A stretch of 64,000 nt of DNA. Origin: Actinobacillus sp. (GTDB lineage Bacteria; Pseudomonadota; Gammaproteobacteria; Enterobacterales; Pasteurellaceae). Positions 44,843 through 51,459 of the stretch are shown piece by piece. Every line of letters starts with the position of its first letter. Position 1 is the stretch's first letter. The stretch lies in NCBI GenBank assembly GCA_020026075.1, contig JAHHQZ010000002.1, forward strand, positions 44,540 through 108,539, given 5' to 3'. The position numbers and the translations under genes were made by a program. The notes beneath the pieces are model-generated. The model made no database searches. It worked only from the letters and a program-made list of their open reading frames with translations, and was not told where the DNA came from.

Positions 44843-45838
44843 ATGAGTTCATTAAAATCTGTTGCCGAGAAAGCGGGCGTGTCGCTAATGACCGTATCTC
44901 GTGCATTAAATCACCCCGAACAGCTATCCAAAGACACCTTAGAACGTGTACAAAACGCCATTCAAGCCCTCAACTACATTCCCAATGCATCCGCTAAAAT
45001 GATGCGCAACAGCGGCAAAAAAAGCATCGGTGTGCTATCCCTTAACGCCGCCACAACGCCTTTCTCTGTGGATATATTACTGGGCATCGAACAAACCGTA
45101 CGCCAGCATCAATGGCATTCTTTTGTGATCAATAGCTTTGAAAACGAAGAAGAAATGAACCAAGCTGCCGACTATTTGCTTTCCTATCACCCAGCGGGGA
45201 TTATCATCGCTCGCAACGGTTTGGAAAAAATTCACATTCCTGCAAAACTTCACAAAACGCCCCTCGTGCTAGCCAACTGCCTAACGGATGATATTGAAGT
45301 AGCAAGCTACATTCCTAACGACTATCAAGGCCAGTTTGATCTAACTCATCATCTCGTCCAAAAAGGCTACAAACGCCCGCTGTGTCTGTATATTCCACAA
45401 ACCGCACTCGCTGCACCTATTCGCCAGCAAGGCTTTCTTGATGCGTGGCAAACCAACCCCAACGCCGAACCCGCCCAGCAATTTTTTATGCAAGGCTCGC
45501 CCCACACCTACGAACACGGCGCAGATGAACTCGCTAAAATCTTAGCGCAAGGCACGAAACCATTCCCATTTGACGTTATCGTTTGTGGCAACGACCGCAT
45601 AGCTTTTCTCGCTTACCAAATGCTACTCGCTCACGGACTACGCATTCCGCAAGACGTGGCAGTGGTCGGCTTTGATAATATGGTTGGCATAACCCACTTA
45701 TTCCGCCCCCCACTCACCACCGTAGAACTCCCCCACTACAAAATGGGTCAACAAGCGGCACTCCATTTCATCAAAAACCGCCAACAGCCCCAAAACCACC
45801 ACCTTTCCTGCCCAATCATTCTAGGGGAAAGTTGCTAG
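44843..45838 (+). CDS. LacI/GalR-family transcriptional regulator
   Basis: A 331-residue repressor. The N-terminal HTH is LKSVAEKAGVSLMTVSRALNHPEQLS (positions 4-29; HTH core SLMTVSRALN), followed by the hinge helix (NASAKMMRNSGKKS) and a periplasmic-binding-protein-like effector domain with IGVLSLNAATTPFSVDIL at its start and VAVVGFDNM near the C terminus. Given its place beside the lac operon and the matching dyads, it is the likely lactose repressor. Another sugar regulon cannot be excluded. Its TAG stop forms the first bases of a half repeat (TAGGCTGGAAT). Confidence 0.88.
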   Translation: MSSLKSVAEKAGVSLMTVSRALNHPEQLSKDTLERVQNAIQALNYIPNASAKMMRNSGKKSIGVLSLNAATTPFSVDILLGIEQTVRQHQWHSFVINSFENEEEMNQAADYLLSYHPAGIIIARNGLEKIHIPAKLHKTPLVLANCLTDDIEVASYIPNDYQGQFDLTHHLVQKGYKRPLCLYIPQTALAAPIRQQGFLDAWQTNPNAEPAQQFFMQGSPHTYEHGADELAKILAQGTKPFPFDVIVCGNDRIAFLAYQMLLAHGLRIPQDVAVVGFDNMVGITHLFRPPLTTVELPHYKMGQQAALHFIKNRQQPQNHHLSCPIILGESC

Positions 45839-45852
45839 GCTGGAATTTTTGA
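45834..45852. repeat. Half repeat supplying the regulator's stop codon
   Basis: GCTAGGCTGGAATTTTT; the TAG of the arm is the stop codon of the preceding gene. Confidence 0.5.
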
Positions 45853-45931
45853 TTGATTTGATGTACAACGGTGTTGAACGCCAAAAAACTGATCGAATTT
45901 CTCAATAAATAACCATCAAACGAGAATCCAC

Positions 45932-45961
45932 AAAGCCACATTGCCCAATGTGGCTTTTTAT
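45932..45961 (+). terminator. Terminator of the LacI-type regulator
   Basis: AAAGCCACATTG and CAATGTGGCTTT (loop CC) are followed by TTTA. Confidence 0.8.
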
Positions 45962-45975
45962 TTCCCCCCTCTTGG

Positions 45976-46010
45976 CGACACCAAAATTTCCATAAAAATT
46001 CCGGCCTCAA
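45976..46010. repeat. Dispersed palindromic repeat, degenerate copy
   Basis: GACACCAAAATTTCC and ATTCCGGCCTC flank ATAAAA, upstream of the first Opa-like gene. Confidence 0.5.
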
Positions 46011-46113
46011 CAAAATAGATATTGCTTTTTTTATAATTGGTGCAAAATTAGTAACGGGAATGAATGATCCCGCTTAGACCATATAACTCAACTTTATTAT
46101 AAGAGTATTTATT

Positions 46114-46671
46114 ATGAAGAAAATGACTTTAATTTTGCTATCAAGCTTAGCAATGGCAGGCGCTGCAAACGCAGCAAATGTAAATCAAGGCTTTTATGTG
46201 TCTACATCACCAAATGCAAACCACGTAAAAGTCGATAGTAAAAAAGGCTACTACCCTAAACTATCCCACACCGCATTTACCCCAAGACTTGCTGTAGGCT
46301 ATGATTTCGGCACCTACCGTGTCGAAGTAAACTACGCGAATTTGGGTAAAATCAAATATCGTGATAAAGCAACATATGCTGATGTCAAAGTAAAAGATTT
46401 CGGCCTATCAGCAATGTATAACTTTGCCCCTAGTCACGCATTCCAACCTTACCTCGGTGCACATTTAATCTACACAAAAGCGAAGACCTATGCGCATACT
46501 AGCAAATCTAAATATTCAAAAAGGGAGAATAGTTTAGGTTTAGGTGCATTAGCTGGTGTTGAATATCAATTCAATAATAGTCTCTTCGGTGGTGTTAACC
46601 TTGAATATGCACAATTAACAAGCAAAATCAACTCAGCCAGTGCTGGTATTAGCCTACGCTATAAATTCTAA
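46114..46671 (+). CDS. Opacity-type outer membrane beta-barrel protein, copy 1
   Basis: A 185-residue protein with a Sec signal (MKKMTLILLSSLAMAGAANA, cleaved after residue 20). The mature part alternates short amphipathic strands and polar loops and ends in ..GISLRYKF, with the C-terminal Phe needed for outer-membrane insertion. RLAVGYDFGTYRVEVNYA and LSAMYNFAP.HAFQPYLGA are strand/turn pairs typical of eight-stranded opacity-family porins. Such proteins are adhesins or small porins; no ligand can be inferred. It is a tandem paralogue of the next gene. Confidence 0.82.
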   Translation: MKKMTLILLSSLAMAGAANAANVNQGFYVSTSPNANHVKVDSKKGYYPKLSHTAFTPRLAVGYDFGTYRVEVNYANLGKIKYRDKATYADVKVKDFGLSAMYNFAPSHAFQPYLGAHLIYTKAKTYAHTSKSKYSKRENSLGLGALAGVEYQFNNSLFGGVNLEYAQLTSKINSASAGISLRYKF

Positions 46672-46695
46672 GCATTCCCTACTCAATAAAATGAC

Positions 46696-46724
46696 AATGG
46701 CATCCAACAGGATGCCATTTTTTT
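46696..46724 (+). terminator. Terminator of Opa-like copy 1
   Basis: AATGGCATCC-AACA-GGATGCCATT followed by T6; the same stem recurs after copy 2. Confidence 0.9.
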
Positions 46725-46725
46725 G

Positions 46726-46760
46726 CCTACGCCGAAATTTTCATAAAAATTCCGACCTAC
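46726..46760. repeat. Dispersed palindromic repeat, full copy
   Basis: CCTACGCCGAAATTTT and AAAATTCCGACCTACC are near-complementary arms between the two Opa-like genes. Confidence 0.6.
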
Positions 46761-46780
46761 CTAAAAAGGCAAAATAGAAA

Positions 46781-46807
46781 TTGCAATTTGTTTTTTTTTT
46801 GTACAAT
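46781..46807 (+). promoter_or_regulatory. Promoter with T10 tract in its spacer (possible phase variation)
   Basis: TTGCAA (46781-46786) and TACAAT (46802-46807) are separated by only 15 bp that include ten consecutive T (46791-46800). Copy 1 has the analogous TTGCTT-N15-CAAAAT at 46022-46048 with a shorter T-run. Slippage of the tract to 11-13 T would give an optimal 16-18 bp spacer. Confidence 0.5.
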
Positions 46808-46886
46808 TTGCTAGCATTTAAATGAAGGGCAAGTCTGTCCTTCATTTTTATGCAATCCCTTTTTAACTTTTTAATACGGAGTATTT

Positions 46887-47441
46887 ATGAAAAAAATTGC
46901 GTTAGTTTTAGCGTCAGGTTTGGCAATGGCGAGCGTGGCGAATGCAGAGGATTTTGCAATGGATTTAAATCAAGGTGTTTATGTATCCGCAACAGCGAAT
47001 GTGAGCAACACTAGCATTGATGACACCCCACTATCTCGTTCAGCAATCACTCCCAAAATTGCTATCGGTTATGATTTCGGTACTTATCGAGTGGAATTAA
47101 ACTATGCGGATTTAGGTAAACTCAAACATCACGTAAATAGCAATGAACTCAACGTGAAACTAAAAAATCTAGGTGTTTCTGCAATGTATAACTTTGCTCC
47201 TGAAAAAGCATTTCAACCGTATTTGGGAGGGCGTTTGATATACACCAAAGCGTCTTTGAATGCGAAGGTATATAACCATCATTTCTCAGATTCCGAAAAA
47301 AAATTCGGTTTCGGTGCAATGCTTGGAGCGGAATATCGACTCGATAGCAACATATTCACAGGCATCAACTTTGAATACGATCGCCTCGCAAGCAACGCTA
47401 GTTCAGCCAGTGCTGGCATTAGCATTCGCTATAAATTCTAA
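46887..47441 (+). CDS. Opacity-type outer membrane beta-barrel protein, copy 2
   Basis: A 184-residue paralogue of the preceding protein: signal peptide MKKIALVLASGLAMASVANA, strands KIAIGYDFGTYRVELNYADLGKLKHH and VSAMYNFAPEKAFQPYLGGRLIYTKASL (shared with copy 1 as YDFGTYRVE.NYA and AMYNFAP..AFQPYLG), and C-terminal GISIRYKF. The loops differ most, as expected for surface-exposed parts. The promoter spacer contains a T10 tract, so expression may switch. The terminator stem is also duplicated. Confidence 0.82.
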   Translation: MKKIALVLASGLAMASVANAEDFAMDLNQGVYVSATANVSNTSIDDTPLSRSAITPKIAIGYDFGTYRVELNYADLGKLKHHVNSNELNVKLKNLGVSAMYNFAPEKAFQPYLGGRLIYTKASLNAKVYNHHFSDSEKKFGFGAMLGAEYRLDSNIFTGINFEYDRLASNASSASAGISIRYKF

Positions 47442-47467
47442 TTTTTTCACACAATAAACACCTAAGC

Positions 47468-47498
47468 AAAATGGCATCCAACGGGATGCCATTTTTTT
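47468..47498 (+). terminator. Terminator of Opa-like copy 2
   Basis: AAATGGCATCC-AACG-GGATGCCATTT followed by T-rich sequence; almost identical to the terminator of copy 1. It overlaps the stop of convergent trhP. Confidence 0.85.
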
Positions 47499-48852
47499 AT
47501 TTTTTATGTGGGTTGCGTGTATTGCTGTCGGTTAGGTTGCGTATTAGTAATGCGAAGTTTAAGTCTAAATCCGCTGGCACTTTTAGGAAGACAAAATGCC
47601 CATCGCCCTTTCCACTATCAACACTTTCGCCTTTGCGGTTGACCAGTGCGTCAATGTGCAAATTGATGTTACCCGCTGGGGTCATTACTTCTACGTTATC
47701 GCCAACTAAGAATTTATTTTTCACGGCAATTTCAGCCCAGCCGTTAGCATTGCGAAGGCCGGTAAATTCGCCCACAAATTGTTGACGTTCGGAAATGGAG
47801 TAGCCGTAGTCGTAGTTTTGATATTCATCGTGGGTGTGGCGGCGTAAAAAGCCTTCGGTGTAACCACGATGTGCAAGGCTTTCGAGCGTTGTCATTAGGG
47901 TTTCATCAAATGGCTTGCCAGCAGCGGCATCATCGATGGCTTGACGGTAAACCTGTGCGGTTCGTGCGCAATAGTAGAATGATTTGGTGCGCCCTTCAAT
48001 TTTGAGTGAATGCACGCCAAGTTTGGTCAATTCTTCCACGTGTTGCACGGCTCGAAGATCCTTGGAGTTCATAATGTAAGTGCCGTGTTCGTCTTCAAAA
48101 GCGGCCATTTCTTCTTCTGGTCGTTGGCTTTCGGTTAACACGAATACTTTGTCGGTGGTAGCCCCTTCGCCGAGCGTTGGTGCGACATTTTTCACTGGAA
48201 TATCGCCTGCGACAATGTTGCCCATTTCATCTTCTTTGGCTTCTTTCACGCCGTATTCCCAGCGGCAAGCATTGGTGCAAGTGCCTTGATTTGGGTCACG
48301 TTTGTTAATGTAGCCTGAAAGTAAGCAACGCCCTGAATAGGCCATACACAATGCGCCGTGAACGAACACTTCAATTTCCATTTCTGGTACTTTTTCACGG
48401 ATTTCGGCGATTTCTTGCAAGGATAACTCACGGGATAAAATCACACGCGTTAAGCCCATTTGCTGCCAAAACTTAACGCTCGCCCAGTTTACGGCGTTGG
48501 CTTGCACGGAAAGGTGAATCGCCATTTCAGGGAAAGCTTCACGCACCAACATAATTAAACCTGGATCGGACATAATTAAGGCATCAGGCCCCATTGCGAC
48601 TACTGGTTCTAAATCTTTAATAAAGGTTTTTAATTTGGAATTGTGCGGTGCAATATTCACCACAACGTAGAATTTTTTACCCAATGCGTGGGCTTCATCA
48701 ATGCCGATTTTGAGATTTTTGTGATTAAATTCGTTGTTACGCACACGCAAACTATAACGTGGCTGCCCTGCGTACACGGCATCAGCACCATAAGCAAAGG
48801 CATAACGCATATTTTTTAGGGATCCCGCTGGGGAAAGAAGTTCTGATTTCAT
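47497..48852 (-). CDS. trhP: tRNA 5-hydroxyuridine synthesis protein TrhP (YegQ), U32 family
   Basis: A 451-residue U32 'peptidase' family protein. In E. coli YegQ/TrhP is needed for prephenate-dependent hydroxylation of U34 in tRNAs. The start ELLSPAGSLKNMRYAFAYGADAVYAG is the family hallmark; the cysteines in GALCMAYSGRCLLSGYIN and GTCTNACRWEY are expected for an Fe-S-linked U32 protein. EGRTKSFYYCARTAQVYRQAID is the U32 signature. The ATG at 48850-48852 is chosen over a start nine codons upstream. Confidence 0.9.
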   Translation of the reverse strand: MKSELLSPAGSLKNMRYAFAYGADAVYAGQPRYSLRVRNNEFNHKNLKIGIDEAHALGKKFYVVVNIAPHNSKLKTFIKDLEPVVAMGPDALIMSDPGLIMLVREAFPEMAIHLSVQANAVNWASVKFWQQMGLTRVILSRELSLQEIAEIREKVPEMEIEVFVHGALCMAYSGRCLLSGYINKRDPNQGTCTNACRWEYGVKEAKEDEMGNIVAGDIPVKNVAPTLGEGATTDKVFVLTESQRPEEEMAAFEDEHGTYIMNSKDLRAVQHVEELTKLGVHSLKIEGRTKSFYYCARTAQVYRQAIDDAAAGKPFDETLMTTLESLAHRGYTEGFLRRHTHDEYQNYDYGYSISERQQFVGEFTGLRNANGWAEIAVKNKFLVGDNVEVMTPAGNINLHIDALVNRKGESVDSGKGDGHFVFLKVPADLDLNFALLIRNLTDSNTRNPHKK

Positions 48853-48908
48853 AGTACTCTCTGAGTTTAAGTCAGGCACGGCGACAAGCGGCGTGACAAG
48901 AGAAAAGG

Positions 48909-48952
48909 AAGGTCGGAATTTTTACAAAAATTTTAGAAATATTCCAGCCTAG
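48909..48952. repeat. Dispersed palindromic repeat, full copy
   Basis: AAGGTCGGAATTTTT and ATATTCCAGCCTA arms around an A/T-rich middle, between rplI and trhP. Confidence 0.75.
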
Positions 48953-48982
48953 TCGATGGTGTATAAAAACACGCTACATAAT

Positions 48983-49019
48983 AAAAAGCCTAGCAATCAA
49001 AAACTGCTAGGCTTTTTCT
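48983..49019. terminator. Terminator of the rpsF-rplI operon
   Basis: A 13-bp stem AAAAAGCCTAGCA / TGCTAGGCTTTTT ends the reverse-strand ribosomal operon; A- and T-runs on both sides make it bidirectional. Confidence 0.9.
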
Positions 49020-49033
49020 ATGCGAATAAAAAA

Positions 49034-49483
49034 TTATTCAGCTACAACGTCAACAACGATAGTTGCGAAAACTTCTGGGTGAAGTTGTAAACGAACTTCG
49101 TGTTCGCCAGTGGTACGTAATGGACCAGCTGATAAACGCACTTCGCTTTTTTCCATTTCGATGCCAGCTGCTTTAACAGCGTCTGCAACGTCACGGTTAG
49201 TGATTGAACCGAATAAACGACCTTCATCACCAGCTTTAGATACGATGGTAACTTTGCCTAGTGCTGCAATAGCAGCTGCACGAGATTGTGCTTTTGCTAA
49301 AGTTTCAGCGGCTTTGGCTTCAAGTTCAGCACGACGAGCTTCAAAATGTTCAACGTTAGCTGCGGTTGCCATAACTGCTTTACCTTGTGGGATAAGGTAG
49401 TTACGTGCATAACCTGCTTTAACTTCAACTTGGTCACCGATGTTACCAAGGTGAGGGAATTTTTCTAATAAAATAACTTGCAT
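49034..49483 (-). CDS. rplI: 50S ribosomal protein L9
   Basis: A 149-residue protein, the normal length. The N-domain MQVILLEKFPHLGNIGDQVEVKAGYARNYLIP is nearly invariant, followed by the long connecting helix (AEAKAAETLAKAQSRAAAIA) and the C-domain with GRLFGSITNRDVADAV. It is last in rpsF-priB-rpsR-rplI, 17 bases after rpsR. Confidence 0.98.
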   Translation of the reverse strand: MQVILLEKFPHLGNIGDQVEVKAGYARNYLIPQGKAVMATAANVEHFEARRAELEAKAAETLAKAQSRAAAIAALGKVTIVSKAGDEGRLFGSITNRDVADAVKAAGIEMEKSEVRLSAGPLRTTGEHEVRLQLHPEVFATIVVDVVAE

Positions 49484-49500
49484 TTACTGTTCTCCTGCAC

Positions 49501-49728
49501 TTAGTGTTGGTTATCAGTATATGGAAGTAACGCTAAGAAGCGAGCGCGTTTGATAGCGCGAGCTAATTGACGTTGGTACTTCGCACGAGTACCAGTAATA
49601 CGGCTAGGGACAATTTTGCCGCTTTCTGAGATGTAGTTCTTTAATGTAGCAACATCTTTGTAATCGATTTCAGCTACATTCTCCGCGGTGAAACGGCAGA
49701 ACTTACGACGACGGAAATAACGTGCCAT
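49501..49728 (-). CDS. rpsR: 30S ribosomal protein S18
   Basis: A 75-residue protein: FRRRKFCRFTAENVAEIDYKD, then LKNYISESGKIVPSRITGTRAKYQRQLARAIKRARFLALLPY. Length and sequence are as in E. coli. It pairs with S6 on the 30S platform and, with S6, can bind the operon leader. Confidence 0.98.
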   Translation of the reverse strand: MARYFRRRKFCRFTAENVAEIDYKDVATLKNYISESGKIVPSRITGTRAKYQRQLARAIKRARFLALLPYTDNQH

Positions 49729-49740
49729 ATGGCGATTCTC

Positions 49741-50061
49741 CTAATCTATCAATTCGATGTGTTCGGCGTGTAGAACTAATTGGAACATTCCATTTTTCAT
49801 TTGCTGTGAAATTAAAAAACCTGTAATAACCAAACTACTGCCGATCGTAATGCTTTGCGCTTTTGCTACTAAGGCTTCCCCACTAATTTGAACTGGAATC
49901 CTGCACCAAACGGGGCGATTGAATCCAGCTTCTTGACGCTGAGATCGATGTTCTAAAATAAAACGACAATGCTTAACACCATTAGGGGTTGTCACATAAT
50001 TCGGTAAAGTGTGAACTTTTCCGGCTAAGGACAAGCCATTTAGGCAATTACTCGCCAGCAT
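49741..50061 (-). CDS. priB: Primosomal replication protein PriB
   Basis: A 106-residue OB-fold single-strand DNA-binding protein that links PriA to DnaT in replication restart. CRFILEHRSQRQEAGFNRPVWCRIPV and the C-terminal LVLHAEHIELID match E. coli PriB. The frame is open much further upstream, inside rpsF, so the start must be chosen: the ATG at 50059-50061 gives the expected length and overlaps the end of rpsF by 14 bases. It lies between rpsF and rpsR as in E. coli. Confidence 0.9.
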   Translation of the reverse strand: MLASNCLNGLSLAGKVHTLPNYVTTPNGVKHCRFILEHRSQRQEAGFNRPVWCRIPVQISGEALVAKAQSITIGSSLVITGFLISQQMKNGMFQLVLHAEHIELID

Positions 50062-50428
50062 CCTCTTTTTTATCGTTGGTTTCAACTTCAGCTGAAGCTT
50101 TACGTTCATCACGTGCTTTAGCCATTGGGGACGCTTCGGTAACGGCGTGCTTAGTACGCATAATTGCGTTACGAATAACAGCATCGTTGTAACGGAATGT
50201 TGTTTCTAGCTCGTCGATGACTTTTTGAGGCGCTTCTACATTCATAAGCACATAGTGTGCTTTGTGTAATTTATTGATTGGGTACGCTAATTGACGACGA
50301 CCCCAATCTTCTAGACGATGAACTTGACCACCAGCTTCTGTAATTGCTGTAGTGTAACGTTCAATCATTCCAGGAACTTGTTCGCTTTGGTCTGGGTGAA
50401 CCATAAAAACGATTTCGTAGTGACGCAT
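50048..50428 (-). CDS. rpsF: 30S ribosomal protein S6
   Basis: A 126-residue protein: MRHYEIVFMVHPDQSEQVPGMIERY start, EDWGRRQLAYPINKLHKAHYVLMNVEA core, and an acidic/charged tail (ETNDKKEDAGE) like the glutamylated tail of E. coli S6. It is the first gene of the operon; its leader has a candidate S6:S18-binding structure. Confidence 0.97.
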   Translation of the reverse strand: MRHYEIVFMVHPDQSEQVPGMIERYTTAITEAGGQVHRLEDWGRRQLAYPINKLHKAHYVLMNVEAPQKVIDELETTFRYNDAVIRNAIMRTKHAVTEASPMAKARDERKASAEVETNDKKEDAGE

Positions 50429-50549
50429 TACTGCTCCTTACGGGTTAATCAGCCTCCGACGGTAAGACCAGTCGCCAATCTTGCGGAAGCAAGGAACGAA
50501 AATAGGGTACGACTGTAAGGTGCGGAATTATACGGATTAGAAAATAAAT
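50429..50549 (-). promoter_or_regulatory. rpsF promoter and structured leader (candidate S6:S18 site)
   Basis: On the reverse strand TATAAT (50527-50532) is preceded by TTGTTA at about 16 bp. The leader of about 90 nt folds into an outer stem CAGTCG/CGACTG (50510-50515 with 50469-50474) and an inner hairpin CTTGC-TTCC-GCAAG; ACCGTC follows the outer stem. Leaders of rpsF operons in many bacteria carry an S6:S18-binding structure; the match here is by position and general shape only. Confidence 0.45.
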
Positions 50550-50584
50550 AACAACATTTTTTGCTAAAAATTCCCATTTTTCTT

Positions 50585-50601
50585 CCAAAAATTCCGACCT
50601 T
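50585..50601. repeat. Half copy of the dispersed repeat
   Basis: CAAAAATTCCGACCTTG; only one arm is present, between lexA and the rpsF promoter. Confidence 0.4.
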
Positions 50602-50629
50602 GATAAAATTGAGAATAGAGAATGAAAGG

Positions 50630-51307
50630 CTACATCCAGCGATTGGAGCGAATCACACCCACAGCGACGCCTTCAATTTCAAAGGTTGGGTTCTTCGTGA
50701 GATCCACCACAATGGGAGCAAAGTCATCATTTTCAGCATGAAGATAAATGGTAGAACCTTGTTTTATCAAGCGTTTAACTGTAACTTCATCTTCAATTCT
50801 TGCAACGACCACCTGTCCATTACGCACATCTTGCGTGTGGTGAACTGCTAATAAATCGCCGTCTAAAATCCCGATATTCTTCATTGAATCGCCGCACACT
50901 CGCAGTAGAAAATCTGCACTAGGTGAAAACATATTTGGATCAATGTGATAGATATTATCAATATGCTCTTCTGCAAGAATGGGCTCCCCTGCGGCAACTC
51001 GACCAATTAAAGGTATGCCATTTTCTTCGCCGTCAATGCCAGTATCCGATAGAATCACAGTGGCCTCTTCGGTTAATTCTAAGGCGTTCGGTACAAGGCG
51101 AATACCACGAGAAACCCCAGAAATAATTTCAATCACCCCTTTGCGTGCCAATGCTTTTAAATGTTCTTCTGCCGCATTCGCCGAGCGAAAACCAAGCTCT
51201 TTGGCAATTTCCGCTCGTGTTGGCGGCATTCCTGTGCTGTCGATATGATTTTTCAGCAAATCAAATACCTGTTGCTGACGCTCTGTTAATTTTTTGGCTT
51301 TTAGCAT
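50630..51307 (-). CDS. lexA: SOS repressor LexA
   Basis: A 225-residue repressor-protease. The winged HTH is in MPPTRAEIAKELGFRSANAAEEHLKALARKG, the self-cleavage Ala-Gly bond in IGRVAAGEPILAEE, the catalytic Ser in VCGDSMKNIGILDGDLL and the catalytic Lys in EVTVKRLIKQG. The ATG at 51305-51307 is preferred; a TTG further up would overlap the operator. Two LexA boxes directly upstream imply autoregulation. Divergent plsB starts about 150 bp away. Confidence 0.97.
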   Translation of the reverse strand: MLKAKKLTERQQQVFDLLKNHIDSTGMPPTRAEIAKELGFRSANAAEEHLKALARKGVIEIISGVSRGIRLVPNALELTEEATVILSDTGIDGEENGIPLIGRVAAGEPILAEEHIDNIYHIDPNMFSPSADFLLRVCGDSMKNIGILDGDLLAVHHTQDVRNGQVVVARIEDEVTVKRLIKQGSTIYLHAENDDFAPIVVDLTKNPTFEIEGVAVGVIRSNRWM

Positions 51308-51315
51308 AATAACAC

Positions 51316-51355
51316 CTGTGTTTTTATACAACTATAAAACTGTTATTTTATACAT
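51316..51355. promoter_or_regulatory. Two tandem LexA (SOS) boxes
   Basis: CTGTGTTTTTATACAA (51316-51331) and CTGTTATTTTATACAT (51340-51355) each match CTGT-N8-ACAG except at the last base, with centres 24 bp apart. Double boxes in front of lexA are also known in E. coli. Confidence 0.7.
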
Positions 51356-51459
51356 ATTTTTATAGGGTGCAATCTTTGTTTATAAAAGCACAGCAATTTT
51401 TTACAAAAAAATCAAAATAAGGTAAATTACGCACATTTATTTCCTAAGTGAGAACGACT

